From contig JANPCU010000178.1 in assembly GCA_031431195.1 (NCBI GenBank), forward strand, positions 1-23,347: a stretch of DNA of 23,347 nt. Direction: 5' to 3'. Both the position numbers and the translations under genes were made by a program. Shown here in pieces: positions 14,920 to 21,828 of the stretch. The DNA is from TH-plancto1 sp031431195 (lineage in GTDB: Bacteria > Planctomycetota > Planctomycetia > Planctomycetales > Planctomycetaceae). Under the pieces are notes generated by a model that was given only the letters and a program-made list of their open reading frames with translations, had not been told where the DNA came from and did not search any database. How positions within the stretch are numbered: position 1 is the stretch's first letter; every line of letters begins with the position of its first letter.

Positions 14920-16845
14920 ATGCCTTCCGTTCAGTCCACCTATGACTATGACGTGGTCGTCATTGGGGCGGGGCATGCTGGGATTGAGGCGGCTTTGGCT
15001 GCGGCTCGGATGGGGTGCAAGACGGCACTGCTGACGATGAGCGTTGACATGGTCGGGGCGATGAGCTGTAACCCGGCGATTGGCGGGGTCGCGAAAGGGC
15101 AGATCGTGCGCGAGATCGACGCCCTCGGCGGTGAGATGGGCCGCTGCATCGACGCGACTGGCATCCAGTTTCGGATGCTGAACATGGGCAAAGGGGCCGC
15201 CATGCACAGCCCCCGCGCTCAAGCCGATAAGAAGGCGTATCAGTTTCTGATGAAGCGAGTGGTCGAGGAGACGCCGGGGCTGTCGTTGCGGCAGGAAGTG
15301 GTGGAGGGGCTGGGGAGTCGGGAGTCGGGAGTCGGGGATCGGGAGCCAGAAGCAGAGGGATCACACGCATCGAGGGATGCTTCCTGCTCCCGACTCCCGA
15401 CTCCCAACCCCCGACTCACAGTTCGCGTGCGTGGCGGTGCCCTCTACCGCGCCCAAGCGGTGATCGTCACCACGGGCACCTTCCTCCAAGCCATCATGCA
15501 CACCGGCGAGGCGAAGTCGGCGGGCGGACGGGCGGGAGAGGGCACCACGGGGACGCTGTCGGATGACCTGCGGCGGCTGGGCTTTGAACTCCAGCGGTTC
15601 AAGACCGGGACGCCCTGCCGGATCAATGGGCGGACGATCGACTTCAGCGGGCTGCTGGAGCAACCGGGTGATGTCGATCCCACACCGTTTTCGTTCTTGA
15701 CGCACTCAATCACGGAGTCTCAGTTGCCGTGCTGGCTGACCGAGACCAATCACGAGATGCACGAGTTGATCCGCCAGAACCTGCATCGGGCCCCGATGTA
15801 CAGCGGGCAGATCCAATCGACCGGTCCGCGCTATTGCCCGAGCATCGAAGACAAAGTCGTGCGGTTCGCGGACAAGACCTCGCACCAGATATTCCTCGAA
15901 CCCGAGGGACGTAACACTCACGAGTTCTATTGCAACGGCATCTCGACCAGCCTGCCTCGCGATGTCCAAGACCAGATGGTGCGCTCGATCAAAGGCCTCG
16001 AACGGGCCGAGATTATGCGCTACGGGTACGCTGTGGAGTACGACTTCGCCCCGCCGACCCAGCTCTACCCCACCCTCGAAACCAAGCGCATCGCGGGGCT
16101 CTACTTCGCCGGGCAGATCAACGGCACAACCGGATATGAAGAAGCTGCGGGGCAGGGGTTGATCGCGGGCATCAATGCCGCCTTGAAGATCAAGGGCGAA
16201 GAGCCGCTCATTCTCGACCGCAGCCAGGCGTACCTCGGCGTACTGATGGACGACCTCGTGACCAAGGGGGTCGACGAGCCGTACCGGATGTTTACCTCGC
16301 GAGCCGAGTTCCGGTTGCTGCTGCGGCAGGACAACGCGGATCGACGGCTCACTCCGATTGGCGAGCGAGTCGGATTGGCCAGTGCCGAGCGGTGCCGACG
16401 ACATGCCGAGTACGAGGGCGAACTGGCTCGCGGGTTGGCAGCACTGACCAAGCTGCGGCATGAGGGATCGACGTTGGAAGAGTGGCTGCGACGACCGGAG
16501 ATGACGATCGAGTCGGTGACGGGGCTCTCGTCGGAATTTGCGGAACTCGTTCTCTCCCCGCGCGCGAAGCAACAGCTGGAGATCGAGGTCAAGTACGCGG
16601 GTTACATCAACCGCCAACAAAAAGAAGTCAACCGTCAGGACAAGATCCAGGCCGTCCGCATTCCGGAGACGTTCGACTTCCGGGCGGCCCCTCAGCTGCG
16701 ACACGAGGCTCGGGAGAAATTCCACAAAGTCCGTCCGCGTGATCTTGGTCAAGCCAGTCGCATCAGCGGGATCACCCCCGTCGACCTGTCTGTGCTGCTG
16801 ATGTACATTAAAGAGCCGGGTCGCTTGGCAACATTGCCCCAGTGA
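14920..16845 (+). CDS. mnmG: tRNA uridine-5-carboxymethylaminomethyl modification enzyme MnmG (GidA)
   Basis: MnmG with MnmE modifies U34 of certain tRNAs (cmnm5U), using FAD, NADH, methylene-THF and glycine. The 641-residue product has the FAD-binding VIGAGHAGIEAALAAARMGC (residues 15-34), MSCNPAIGGVAKGQIVREID with the conserved Cys, GGRAGEGTTGTLSDDLR, TGPRYCPSIEDKVVRFAD with the second functional Cys, FAGQINGTTGYEEAAGQGL, PYRMFTSRAEFRLLLRQDNA and the C-terminal QASRISGITPVDLSVLLMYI. Residues about 133-166, between LRQEVVEGL and VRVRGGALYRAQAVIVTTGT, match no part of the family and are encoded by a palindromic repeat (15315-15417). This point is normally a short beta-hairpin. The ATG at 14920 fits the family start; a TTG precedes it at 14917, and the ribosome binding site is weak (AGGA at 14906-14909). 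It converges with the toxin gene, with only nine bases between the stops. Confidence 0.97.
   Translation: MPSVQSTYDYDVVVIGAGHAGIEAALAAARMGCKTALLTMSVDMVGAMSCNPAIGGVAKGQIVREIDALGGEMGRCIDATGIQFRMLNMGKGAAMHSPRAQADKKAYQFLMKRVVEETPGLSLRQEVVEGLGSRESGVGDREPEAEGSHASRDASCSRLPTPNPRLTVRVRGGALYRAQAVIVTTGTFLQAIMHTGEAKSAGGRAGEGTTGTLSDDLRRLGFELQRFKTGTPCRINGRTIDFSGLLEQPGDVDPTPFSFLTHSITESQLPCWLTETNHEMHELIRQNLHRAPMYSGQIQSTGPRYCPSIEDKVVRFADKTSHQIFLEPEGRNTHEFYCNGISTSLPRDVQDQMVRSIKGLERAEIMRYGYAVEYDFAPPTQLYPTLETKRIAGLYFAGQINGTTGYEEAAGQGLIAGINAALKIKGEEPLILDRSQAYLGVLMDDLVTKGVDEPYRMFTSRAEFRLLLRQDNADRRLTPIGERVGLASAERCRRHAEYEGELARGLAALTKLRHEGSTLEEWLRRPEMTIESVTGLSSEFAELVLSPRAKQQLEIEVKYAGYINRQQKEVNRQDKIQAVRIPETFDFRAAPQLRHEAREKFHKVRPRDLGQASRISGITPVDLSVLLMYIKEPGRLATLPQ
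15315..15417. repeat. Family G palindromic repeat inside mnmG
   Basis: A 40-base left arm (15315-15354), starting with three GAGTCGG units, pairs with a 40-base right arm (15378-15417) ending CCGACTC; 34 of 40 positions match. The 23-base loop is GAGGGATCACACGC then ATCGAGGGA. It is read in frame within mnmG, without stop codons, and yields a Ser/Arg/Glu/Pro-rich peptide starting SRESGVGDREPEAEG. Confidence 0.93.
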
Positions 16846-16854
16846 GTGAGTGAA

Positions 16855-17229
16855 TCAGCCCTGAGGCGGAGGTTTCACCCGCGAGGGAATCTTTGGCAAC
16901 CGGGCAAGTATCTGAAACAGGTGCGAAGGAGGGCAAACGCCGCCAATTTCCAAGATATGAGCAGGATCGATCTCAGCGATCCATTCACACATAACCACGC
17001 ATTTTTTCCTCAGTCCGGTCACGGGATGCTTCTGGGGATGCCAAGGCAAGACCACTTGATTCACAGGAAGTGGCTCGTTGAATGTCGATGACGCCGCTGC
17101 GACGTAAATCGTCCCGCCCGGCAGGATTTCATTCGACGGAGTCAGAACCACAGCCGGTCTGGTTTTGGGATTTCGTCCGGCTGGGTCGACCAATTCGACC
17201 CAGACAATGCTGCCTTGCTGTAAAGCCAC
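16855..17229 (-). CDS. PemK/MazF-family toxin (predicted endoribonuclease)
   Basis: A 124-residue protein with the MazF/PemK beta-barrel pattern: an N-terminal GSIVWVELVDPAGRNPKTRP, with the G-x-I/V-x-W-V start and the K-T-R-P-A-V-V-L block (residues about 22-29), a central YVAAASST strand, and the C-terminal CEWIAEIDPAHILEIGGVCP helix region. MazF-type toxins cut mRNA or tRNA at short sequences and are held inactive by a partner antitoxin. The start is GTG at 17229. Its ribosome binding site AGAGG overlaps the TAG of the upstream gene, with only nine bases between the two genes, so translation is probably coupled. The Ser/Thr usual for catalysis is present in the AAASST stretch, but I cannot assign it firmly. 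It is the last gene of a three-gene operon. Confidence 0.87.
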   Translation of the reverse strand: MALQQGSIVWVELVDPAGRNPKTRPAVVLTPSNEILPGGTIYVAAASSTFNEPLPVNQVVLPWHPQKHPVTGLRKKCVVMCEWIAEIDPAHILEIGGVCPPSHLFQILARLPKIPSRVKPPPQG

Positions 17230-17238
17230 CGCGAGCCT

Positions 17239-17493
17239 CTAAAAAGGAGACTCAGCTTCGCCCTCGAACCACTCTCGGGGTGGACGATGAGTTTCGGCCA
17301 GTTGCTTCAGTTCCTGATTGGTCAACTCTCTGAGCGGGCGTAACCGCTCGGGGCGTTCGAGGGGCCGCTCCGACAAGAAACCACGGAGCACAGAGAAACT
17401 GACAGAGCCTGTGAACGCTGAGGTGGCGAGTCCAGGAGGATGCTCGATGTGGTGCTGAAGGATCAATCCTTCAGCGGCTATCGTGCTGGTCAT
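17239..17493 (-). CDS. Putative antitoxin of the MazF-family toxin
   Basis: An 84-residue protein placed directly before the toxin gene, the usual place of a type II antitoxin. I do not recognise a DNA-binding fold (no clear AbrB/MazE, RHH or HTH motif). The N-terminal half is neutral (MTSTIAAEGLILQHHIEHPP). The C-terminal half is charged and amphipathic: LRELTNQELKQLAETHRPPR, then EWFEGEAESPF. An acidic tail with aromatic residues such as this is typical of antitoxin segments that wrap the toxin. The ATG overlaps the stop of the upstream gene (ATGA, 17490-17493), indicating coupled translation. The function follows from position and shape only. Confidence 0.7.
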   Translation of the reverse strand: MTSTIAAEGLILQHHIEHPPGLATSAFTGSVSFSVLRGFLSERPLERPERLRPLRELTNQELKQLAETHRPPREWFEGEAESPF

Positions 17494-17900
17494 GGCTGAT
17501 CTCCGGAAGCGGCTTGGACGAGAATGAGGCGACGCTCGATGAGGAACTCCTGATTCGCGAACAATTTCAAACGATACTCGCCGGGACTGGGGAATGTCAC
17601 CTCGGACACCTGAAACGCGATTTCGAGAACGATCCGTGGATCTTCCACCTCCACCAACTGCTCCAACTCGAAGATCGGCTCCCGTTCGTCATTCACATCA
17701 GTCAACTCCAGTTTGACTGAGAACTGGCCGATCCCGTCCGTCAGTGAAACATAGACTCCCAGCGACGGATGAACGAGTGGGAATGAGGTGCCGCCAATCA
17801 CCGAAAACGTACCAATCAGCGTGTTCTTCCCCGAATAGGGATCACGCCAGACGAAATCGCACACAACCATTGCCAGAGGGTAAGGAGTGACAGTTCCCAT
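17490..17900 (-). CDS. DUF6941-like protein, first gene of the toxin operon
   Basis: A 136-residue all-beta-looking protein beginning PYPLAMVVCDFVWRDPYSGK, then TLIGTFSVIGGTSFPLVHPS, with further blocks VSLTDGIGQFSVKLELTDVN and FPSPGEYRLKLFANQEFLIE. The pattern (M-V-C-D near the start, G-x-F near residue 28, a C-terminal P-G-x-Y-x-x-x-L-x-x-x-x) resembles proteins now grouped as DUF6941, whose role is unknown. I start at the ATG at 17900; the frame is open for 28 more codons, but that part does not match the family. The gene overlaps the antitoxin gene by four bases, so the three genes are surely transcribed together. Whether it takes part in the toxin-antitoxin system, for instance as a third component, cannot be told. 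Confidence 0.72.
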   Translation of the reverse strand: MGTVTPYPLAMVVCDFVWRDPYSGKNTLIGTFSVIGGTSFPLVHPSLGVYVSLTDGIGQFSVKLELTDVNDEREPIFELEQLVEVEDPRIVLEIAFQVSEVTFPSPGEYRLKLFANQEFLIERRLILVQAASGDQP

Positions 17901-18288
17901 CGATCTTCTGATTTGACCTCCCACACAGGAATTGAACCAAACGATTCGATTCGGAACAACACACCCATTGTGATACCGTTGCACGCTTCTCAGGAATCAT
18001 CTCTTTGGAATCATAACTCGACCAAGTGGAATGCACACTTCAGGCCCACCCAGCGGATGGAGCGGCAGGAATTGATGCTTTGGGGGAGTTCGCACTGAAT
18101 AGTCCAATTCTTCCCAATTTGTTGCCGCACTGGATTTTGTGGCGAACGATTCTTGAGAATGCGGCGTCTCTTTTGGGCTAGCGGTGGAATTTCACCGGCC
18201 GTTGCCTTACGATTTTGATTCGTCACTCCCGCGAGTATCCCCCTCGGGCCTAGAGTGGGATCACAACCGGGAATAGGAAAGGTGCCCC
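17901..18288. other. Divergent promoter region, no gene seen
   Basis: About 390 bases lie between the start of the minus-strand toxin operon and the plus-strand PIN-TRAM gene. It is richer in A/T than its surroundings and should hold both promoters. I found no palindrome clear enough to call an operator of the toxin-antitoxin operon, and no shared repeat. Confidence 0.4.
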
Positions 18289-19323
18289 ATGGCGCTGTTA
18301 ATCATTCGACTGCTCTACGCCTTTGTGTGCATCGGCGCGACGGCTGCGTTTTGCTTTGGTGAGAACTCAGCTGCTCCGCAAGTAGTTGTGACGCATCAGG
18401 TTCCAGCATTTTTTTTCATCACACTGATGGCTTTGTCAATCCTGTTGATTGATGTTTTGCTTCCCAAGAAGCGCGTCGAAGTGATCTCCGTGATCTACTT
18501 CGGACTACTGATTGGGATTCTGCTGGCCCATCTGCTGAATCTGGCACTCGGGCCGCTGTTTGGGAGCCTGGGGTCGGAGGGCAAGAACTTTCAAGCCGGT
18601 GTCACGATGCTGACCCTGCTGATCCTGCCGTACCTGTGCATCACGTTCATGATGCAAACGAAGGATCAGTTCCGGTTTGTGATCCCTTACGTCGAGTTTG
18701 AACGCGAACTCAAGGGGGGACGCCCCATGGTCCTCGACAGCAGTGCGCTCATCGACGGGCGAATCGCCGACATCATCGAGACGCATGTCGTCGATTCGCA
18801 GCTCGTGGTTCCGCAGTACATCCTGCAAGAGATTCAGGACATCGCCGATAGCCACGACAAAGTTCGGCGGACTCGTGGAAGACGCGGCTTAGATATCCTC
18901 AAGAAGCTTCAGCAGGATCCGAAGATCGAGGTCAAGGTCGTCGAGACCGACGCTGCCAAGGGGAAATCGGTCGACCAACGACTGATCGAGACCTGCAAAG
19001 CGTTCAACGGTCGTCTGGTGACCAATGATCTGAACCTCAACAAGCTGGCGACGGTACAGGGGATTCAGGTCGTCAATCTGAACGATGTCGCGAATGCCCT
19101 CAAGCCCCGCTTCATCCCCGGCGAAGCGGTGCGGATCAAGGTCATTAAGGAAGGCGAAGGGTACAATCAAGGGGTCGGGTATCTCGACGACGGCACGATG
19201 GTCATCATCGAAGCGGGATCGAAAGAGATCGGCAACGATGTCGACACCGTCGTCACCAGTGTCCTGCAAAACAGTGCTGGCCGCATGTTGTTCACCCGTC
19301 TGGCTGAGGTCAAGCAACCGTAG
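18289..19323 (+). CDS. Membrane protein with PIN nuclease and TRAM domains
   Basis: A 344-residue protein with four predicted membrane segments in residues 1-122 (for example FFFITLMALSILLIDVLL, and VTMLTLLILPYLCITFMM), then a cytoplasmic PIN domain (residues about 146-265) and a TRAM domain (about 275-340). This is the domain order of the YacL/PIN-TRAM family, conserved in many Gram-positive bacteria, planctomycetes and others. The PIN acidic residues are present: Asp150 in VLDSSALIDGR, Glu181 in ILQEIQD, Asp229 in KSVDQRL and Asp247 in LVTNDLNL. It is therefore probably a metal-dependent RNase that binds RNA through TRAM, tethered to the membrane; targets are unknown. The ATG at 18289 follows AGGAAAGG by six bases. 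It stands alone, followed by a MITE-like repeat. Confidence 0.92.
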   Translation: MALLIIRLLYAFVCIGATAAFCFGENSAAPQVVVTHQVPAFFFITLMALSILLIDVLLPKKRVEVISVIYFGLLIGILLAHLLNLALGPLFGSLGSEGKNFQAGVTMLTLLILPYLCITFMMQTKDQFRFVIPYVEFERELKGGRPMVLDSSALIDGRIADIIETHVVDSQLVVPQYILQEIQDIADSHDKVRRTRGRRGLDILKKLQQDPKIEVKVVETDAAKGKSVDQRLIETCKAFNGRLVTNDLNLNKLATVQGIQVVNLNDVANALKPRFIPGEAVRIKVIKEGEGYNQGVGYLDDGTMVIIEAGSKEIGNDVDTVVTSVLQNSAGRMLFTRLAEVKQP

Positions 19324-19350
19324 GCGATGTGGCTCCGCGACTCGCTCTCC

Positions 19351-19536
19351 GTGGGATAGGCTTCCAGCCTGTCATCTCTGCCGGACTCGCCCTGGATTGA
19401 GCTGTCGCTGTCCCTCGCCAGAGGGCGGGAACGCCAGCCAGTTCGCCCACGTTCTGGCGAACGTCGCGACGAAGAAATGTCTCAGTTCTTCCCGCGTGAA
19501 GTATCAAAGAACTGACAGGCTGGAAGCCTATCCCAC
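19351..19536. repeat. Family H MITE-like element with 24-bp perfect terminal repeats
   Basis: The 24 bases at 19351-19374 (starting GTGGGATAGGCTTCCAGCCT) and at 19513-19536 (ending GCCTATCCCAC) are perfect inverted repeats. The 186-base whole has no gene. Such a pair of identical ends on a short non-coding body is typical of miniature inverted-repeat elements. Target-site duplications are not visible. It separates the PIN-TRAM gene from the cyclase gene. Confidence 0.9.
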
Positions 19537-19540
19537 GCAC

Positions 19541-19563
19541 CACCGGACTCGGAGAGTCCGGTG
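19541..19563. other. Hairpin in the leader of the cyclase gene
   Basis: CACCGGACT (19541-19549) pairs perfectly with AGTCCGGTG (19555-19563) around the loop CGGAG. It ends just five bases before the AGGAG ribosome binding site of the cyclase gene, so it might affect translation. No T-run follows. Confidence 0.55.
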
Positions 19564-19581
19564 ACTTAGGAGAAGTGCCGC

Positions 19582-21828
19582 GTGAGTATTGATCGAGATC
19601 GACTCCTGCGGGCCACAGACCGGGCCATCCAGCATCTGCTCGCCCAGCGAAACATCGCTGGCCACTGGGGCGGCGAACTCTCCACTTCCGCCCTCTCGAC
19701 CGCCACAGCTGTGATGGCGCTGCATCAGTTCTCCCAGCGAGCGGCAAACGTGAGCCTGTTGAGTCCCGCGAGTTCTCGAAAGGCTCACGCCTGCCGCTCG
19801 CTGATTGAGCGTGGGACCGGTTGGCTGCTGGCGAATCAAAACTCCGATGGCGGCTGGGGCGATACATCGAAGAGTTTCAGTAACATCTCGACCACGATGC
19901 TGTGCCATGCCACTCTCGTCGCGACGCGGTCGATCGGAGCCGATGCGAGCTTCACGACGCTCTCGCAGAACACATTGGTCTCACGGGATGAAGTGATCGC
20001 GCGAGGAGCTGCCTACATCGACAAGGCGGGCGGCATCCCCGCCCTCATCGCCCGCTACGGCAAGGACAAGACCTTCTCGGTCCCGATCCTGACGCACTGT
20101 GCTCTCGCCGGATTGGTCCCGTGGACCAAAGTGCCACGCCTCCCGTTTGAACTCGCCTGCATCCCCGCCCGCTGGTATGCAGCTGCGAAGTTTCCGGTAG
20201 TGAGTTATGCCTTGCCCGCGTTGATTGCGATCGGGCAGGTCCGGCACTTCCACGGGCCGACTTGGAACCCGATCACTCGGGTTCTGCGCTGGCTGGCCCG
20301 CGACCGTTCCCTGAAGGTGCTGGAGAAGATTCAACCGCCCCACGGTGGGTTTCTCGAAGCGGCTCCTCTCACGAGTTTCGTCTGCATGAGCCTCGCTGCG
20401 ATGGGGCTGACCGATCACCCGGTCGTGCAGCGTGGGATCGACTTCCTCGTGAAGTCGGTCCGCCCGGATGGCAGCTGGCCGATTGATACGAATCTGGCGA
20501 CCTGGGTGACGACGTTGGCCGTGAATGCCCTTGGCGACGATCTTCCCGAAGAGGGGCGACCGCCAATTCTCCAGTGGCTGCTCGACCAGCAGTACCAGGT
20601 GACGCACCCTTACACCAACGCCGCTCCGGGCGGGTGGGCGTGGACTGATCTGCCAGGTGGAGTGCCCGATGCAGATGACACGCCGGGGGCAATCCTGGCG
20701 GTGGCCATGTTAGGGCAGCGGGCCCCCGACGTAAGTCGGGGGAGTACGTTGAGCGATGAACAGGGTGAGTCGACCGAAAGCTCCCGCCCCCTCACACCAG
20801 CCCTCTCCCCCACAGTCGATTCTGCTCCGAGGTCCGAGCCGAATGTGGGGGAGAGGGAGCAGAGTCCGGAGCCGATTCGCGGGATGGACATCGAGAGTAG
20901 TTCGCAGATCGACAGGAGCCTCGCCCTCTCGAAATGCCTCGACAGGATGGATCAGGCCATTCGCTGGCTCATCGATCTCCAAAACCGCGACGGTGGCTTT
21001 CCGACCTTCTGTCGCGGCTGGGGGACGCTGCCGTTTGATCGTAGCTCGCCGGATATCACCGCGCATTGCCTGCGAGCGCTCCATGCCTGGTTGCAACCCC
21101 CGAAGCCCGAGGATGATCCCGACTTCATGTGGGCTTGTGGCCTGGATGATCTCCAGCACCAGGCCCTCGAAGCGATCCGCAGGGGAGAAGTTTTTCTGTC
21201 GAAGGTTCGACGCCCGATCGGTTCCTGGCTCCCACTCTGGTTCGGCAACCAGCATGTGCCGAATGACGAGAACCCGGTCTATGGCACATCCCGTGTCTTG
21301 CGTGCCTTCTCGGAGTTAGCAGCGACCGACCCTGATATTTGGCCCATCTATGCCCAGAGTGGCGCCGACTGGCTCTACTCCGTCCAGAACCCGGACGGCG
21401 GCTGGGGCGGAGACGCTGGGGCTCCTTCGACTGTGGAGGAGACAGCTCTCGCCCTCGACGCCCTGCTCAACGCCCCGGTCGAAGAGGCAGACAAGAATGT
21501 CTGCCCCACGCAGCCACTCACCCTCAGCCCCTCTCCCGGTGGGGGAGGGGAGCCAGAAGTCCCCACCCTCAACTCTCAACCCTCAACCCTCAACGCTCCC
21601 CTCGCGCGCGGCGTCGAGTGGCTGATCGCCCGCGTCGAGGACGGCACCTGGACCACTCCAACCCCGATCGGGTTCTACTTCGCCAAGCTCTGGTATTACG
21701 AAGCCCTGTACCCGGTCGTCTGGACCGTGGCCGCCCTGCGGAGGGCCGCACAAGTCTCCACCCAGTCCCCCGTGTGTCTATCAGAGAAGTCGGCAGCCCC
21801 AAAACCTGTCGCCCCTCCCCCACAATAG
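19582..21828 (+). CDS. Squalene-hopene cyclase-family class II terpene cyclase carrying three in-frame repeat insertions
   Basis: A 748-residue alpha/alpha-barrel enzyme. The class II protonation motif D-x-D-D is present as DADD (residues 363-366, in GGVPDADDTPGA), at nearly the position of the known squalene-hopene cyclases. QW repeats are visible: QNSDGGWGDT (about residue 86), QNRDGGFPTFCRGWG and QNPDGGWGGD. The C-terminus TPIGFYFAKLWYYEALYPVV matches the family end. It probably cyclises squalene or another polyprenyl chain to a hopanoid-like product at the membrane; the exact substrate is open, because no squalene-synthesis genes are in the window. Residues about 52-74, 381-426 and 635-671 are low-complexity and encoded by palindromic repeats; without them the length is about 640, as expected. 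The GTG start at 19582 follows AGGAG (19568-19572). Confidence 0.88.
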   Translation: MSIDRDRLLRATDRAIQHLLAQRNIAGHWGGELSTSALSTATAVMALHQFSQRAANVSLLSPASSRKAHACRSLIERGTGWLLANQNSDGGWGDTSKSFSNISTTMLCHATLVATRSIGADASFTTLSQNTLVSRDEVIARGAAYIDKAGGIPALIARYGKDKTFSVPILTHCALAGLVPWTKVPRLPFELACIPARWYAAAKFPVVSYALPALIAIGQVRHFHGPTWNPITRVLRWLARDRSLKVLEKIQPPHGGFLEAAPLTSFVCMSLAAMGLTDHPVVQRGIDFLVKSVRPDGSWPIDTNLATWVTTLAVNALGDDLPEEGRPPILQWLLDQQYQVTHPYTNAAPGGWAWTDLPGGVPDADDTPGAILAVAMLGQRAPDVSRGSTLSDEQGESTESSRPLTPALSPTVDSAPRSEPNVGEREQSPEPIRGMDIESSSQIDRSLALSKCLDRMDQAIRWLIDLQNRDGGFPTFCRGWGTLPFDRSSPDITAHCLRALHAWLQPPKPEDDPDFMWACGLDDLQHQALEAIRRGEVFLSKVRRPIGSWLPLWFGNQHVPNDENPVYGTSRVLRAFSELAATDPDIWPIYAQSGADWLYSVQNPDGGWGGDAGAPSTVEETALALDALLNAPVEEADKNVCPTQPLTLSPSPGGGGEPEVPTLNSQPSTLNAPLARGVEWLIARVEDGTWTTPTPIGFYFAKLWYYEALYPVVWTVAALRRAAQVSTQSPVCLSEKSAAPKPVAPPPQ
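19736..19802. repeat. Family F palindrome inside the cyclase gene (insert 1)
   Basis: AGCGAGCGGC (19736-19745) pairs with GCCGCTCGCT (19793-19802), and CGTGAGCCT (19749-19757) with AGGCTCACG (19781-19789), all perfect. Three unpaired bases lie on each side. The right half shares AGGCTCACGCC with the intergenic repeat at 3433-3518. In frame it reads ANVSLLSPASSRKAHACRSL, between two conserved helices. Confidence 0.92.
20723..20857. repeat. Two hairpins inside the cyclase gene (insert 2)
   Basis: The first hairpin pairs CCCCCGAC (20723-20730) with GTCGGGGG (20735-20742) over a GTAA loop. The second pairs CCCTCTCCCCCACA (20801-20814) with TGTGGGGGAGAGGG (20844-20857), 14 bp perfect. In frame this gives a Ser/Pro/Glu-rich peptide containing RPLTPALSPTVDSA and NVGEREQS. 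Peptides such as LTPALSP arise when repeats of this type are translated. Confidence 0.9.
21486..21594. repeat. Three repeat types inside the cyclase gene (insert 3), including Family A core
   Basis: GGCAGACAAGAATGTCTGCC (21486-21505) is the Family A core hairpin found in three intergenic copies here. CCCCTCTCCC (21528-21537) pairs with GGGGGAGGGG (21541-21550) with one mismatch. A heptamer array of CTCAACC/T, nearly four units, fills 21568-21594. In frame they give ADKNVCPT, TLSPSPGGGGEPE and TLNSQPSTLN. Confidence 0.92.

Noticed and set aside
15706..16752. Minus-strand frame of 348 codons opposite mnmG
   Set aside because: mnmG is certain on the plus strand; the antisense frame shows no motif.
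21480..21600. The idea that the cyclase gene is a pseudogene because of its low-complexity inserts
   Set aside because: The frame is open for 748 codons, the DADD and QW motifs are intact on both sides of every insert, and the inserts introduce no stop or shift.
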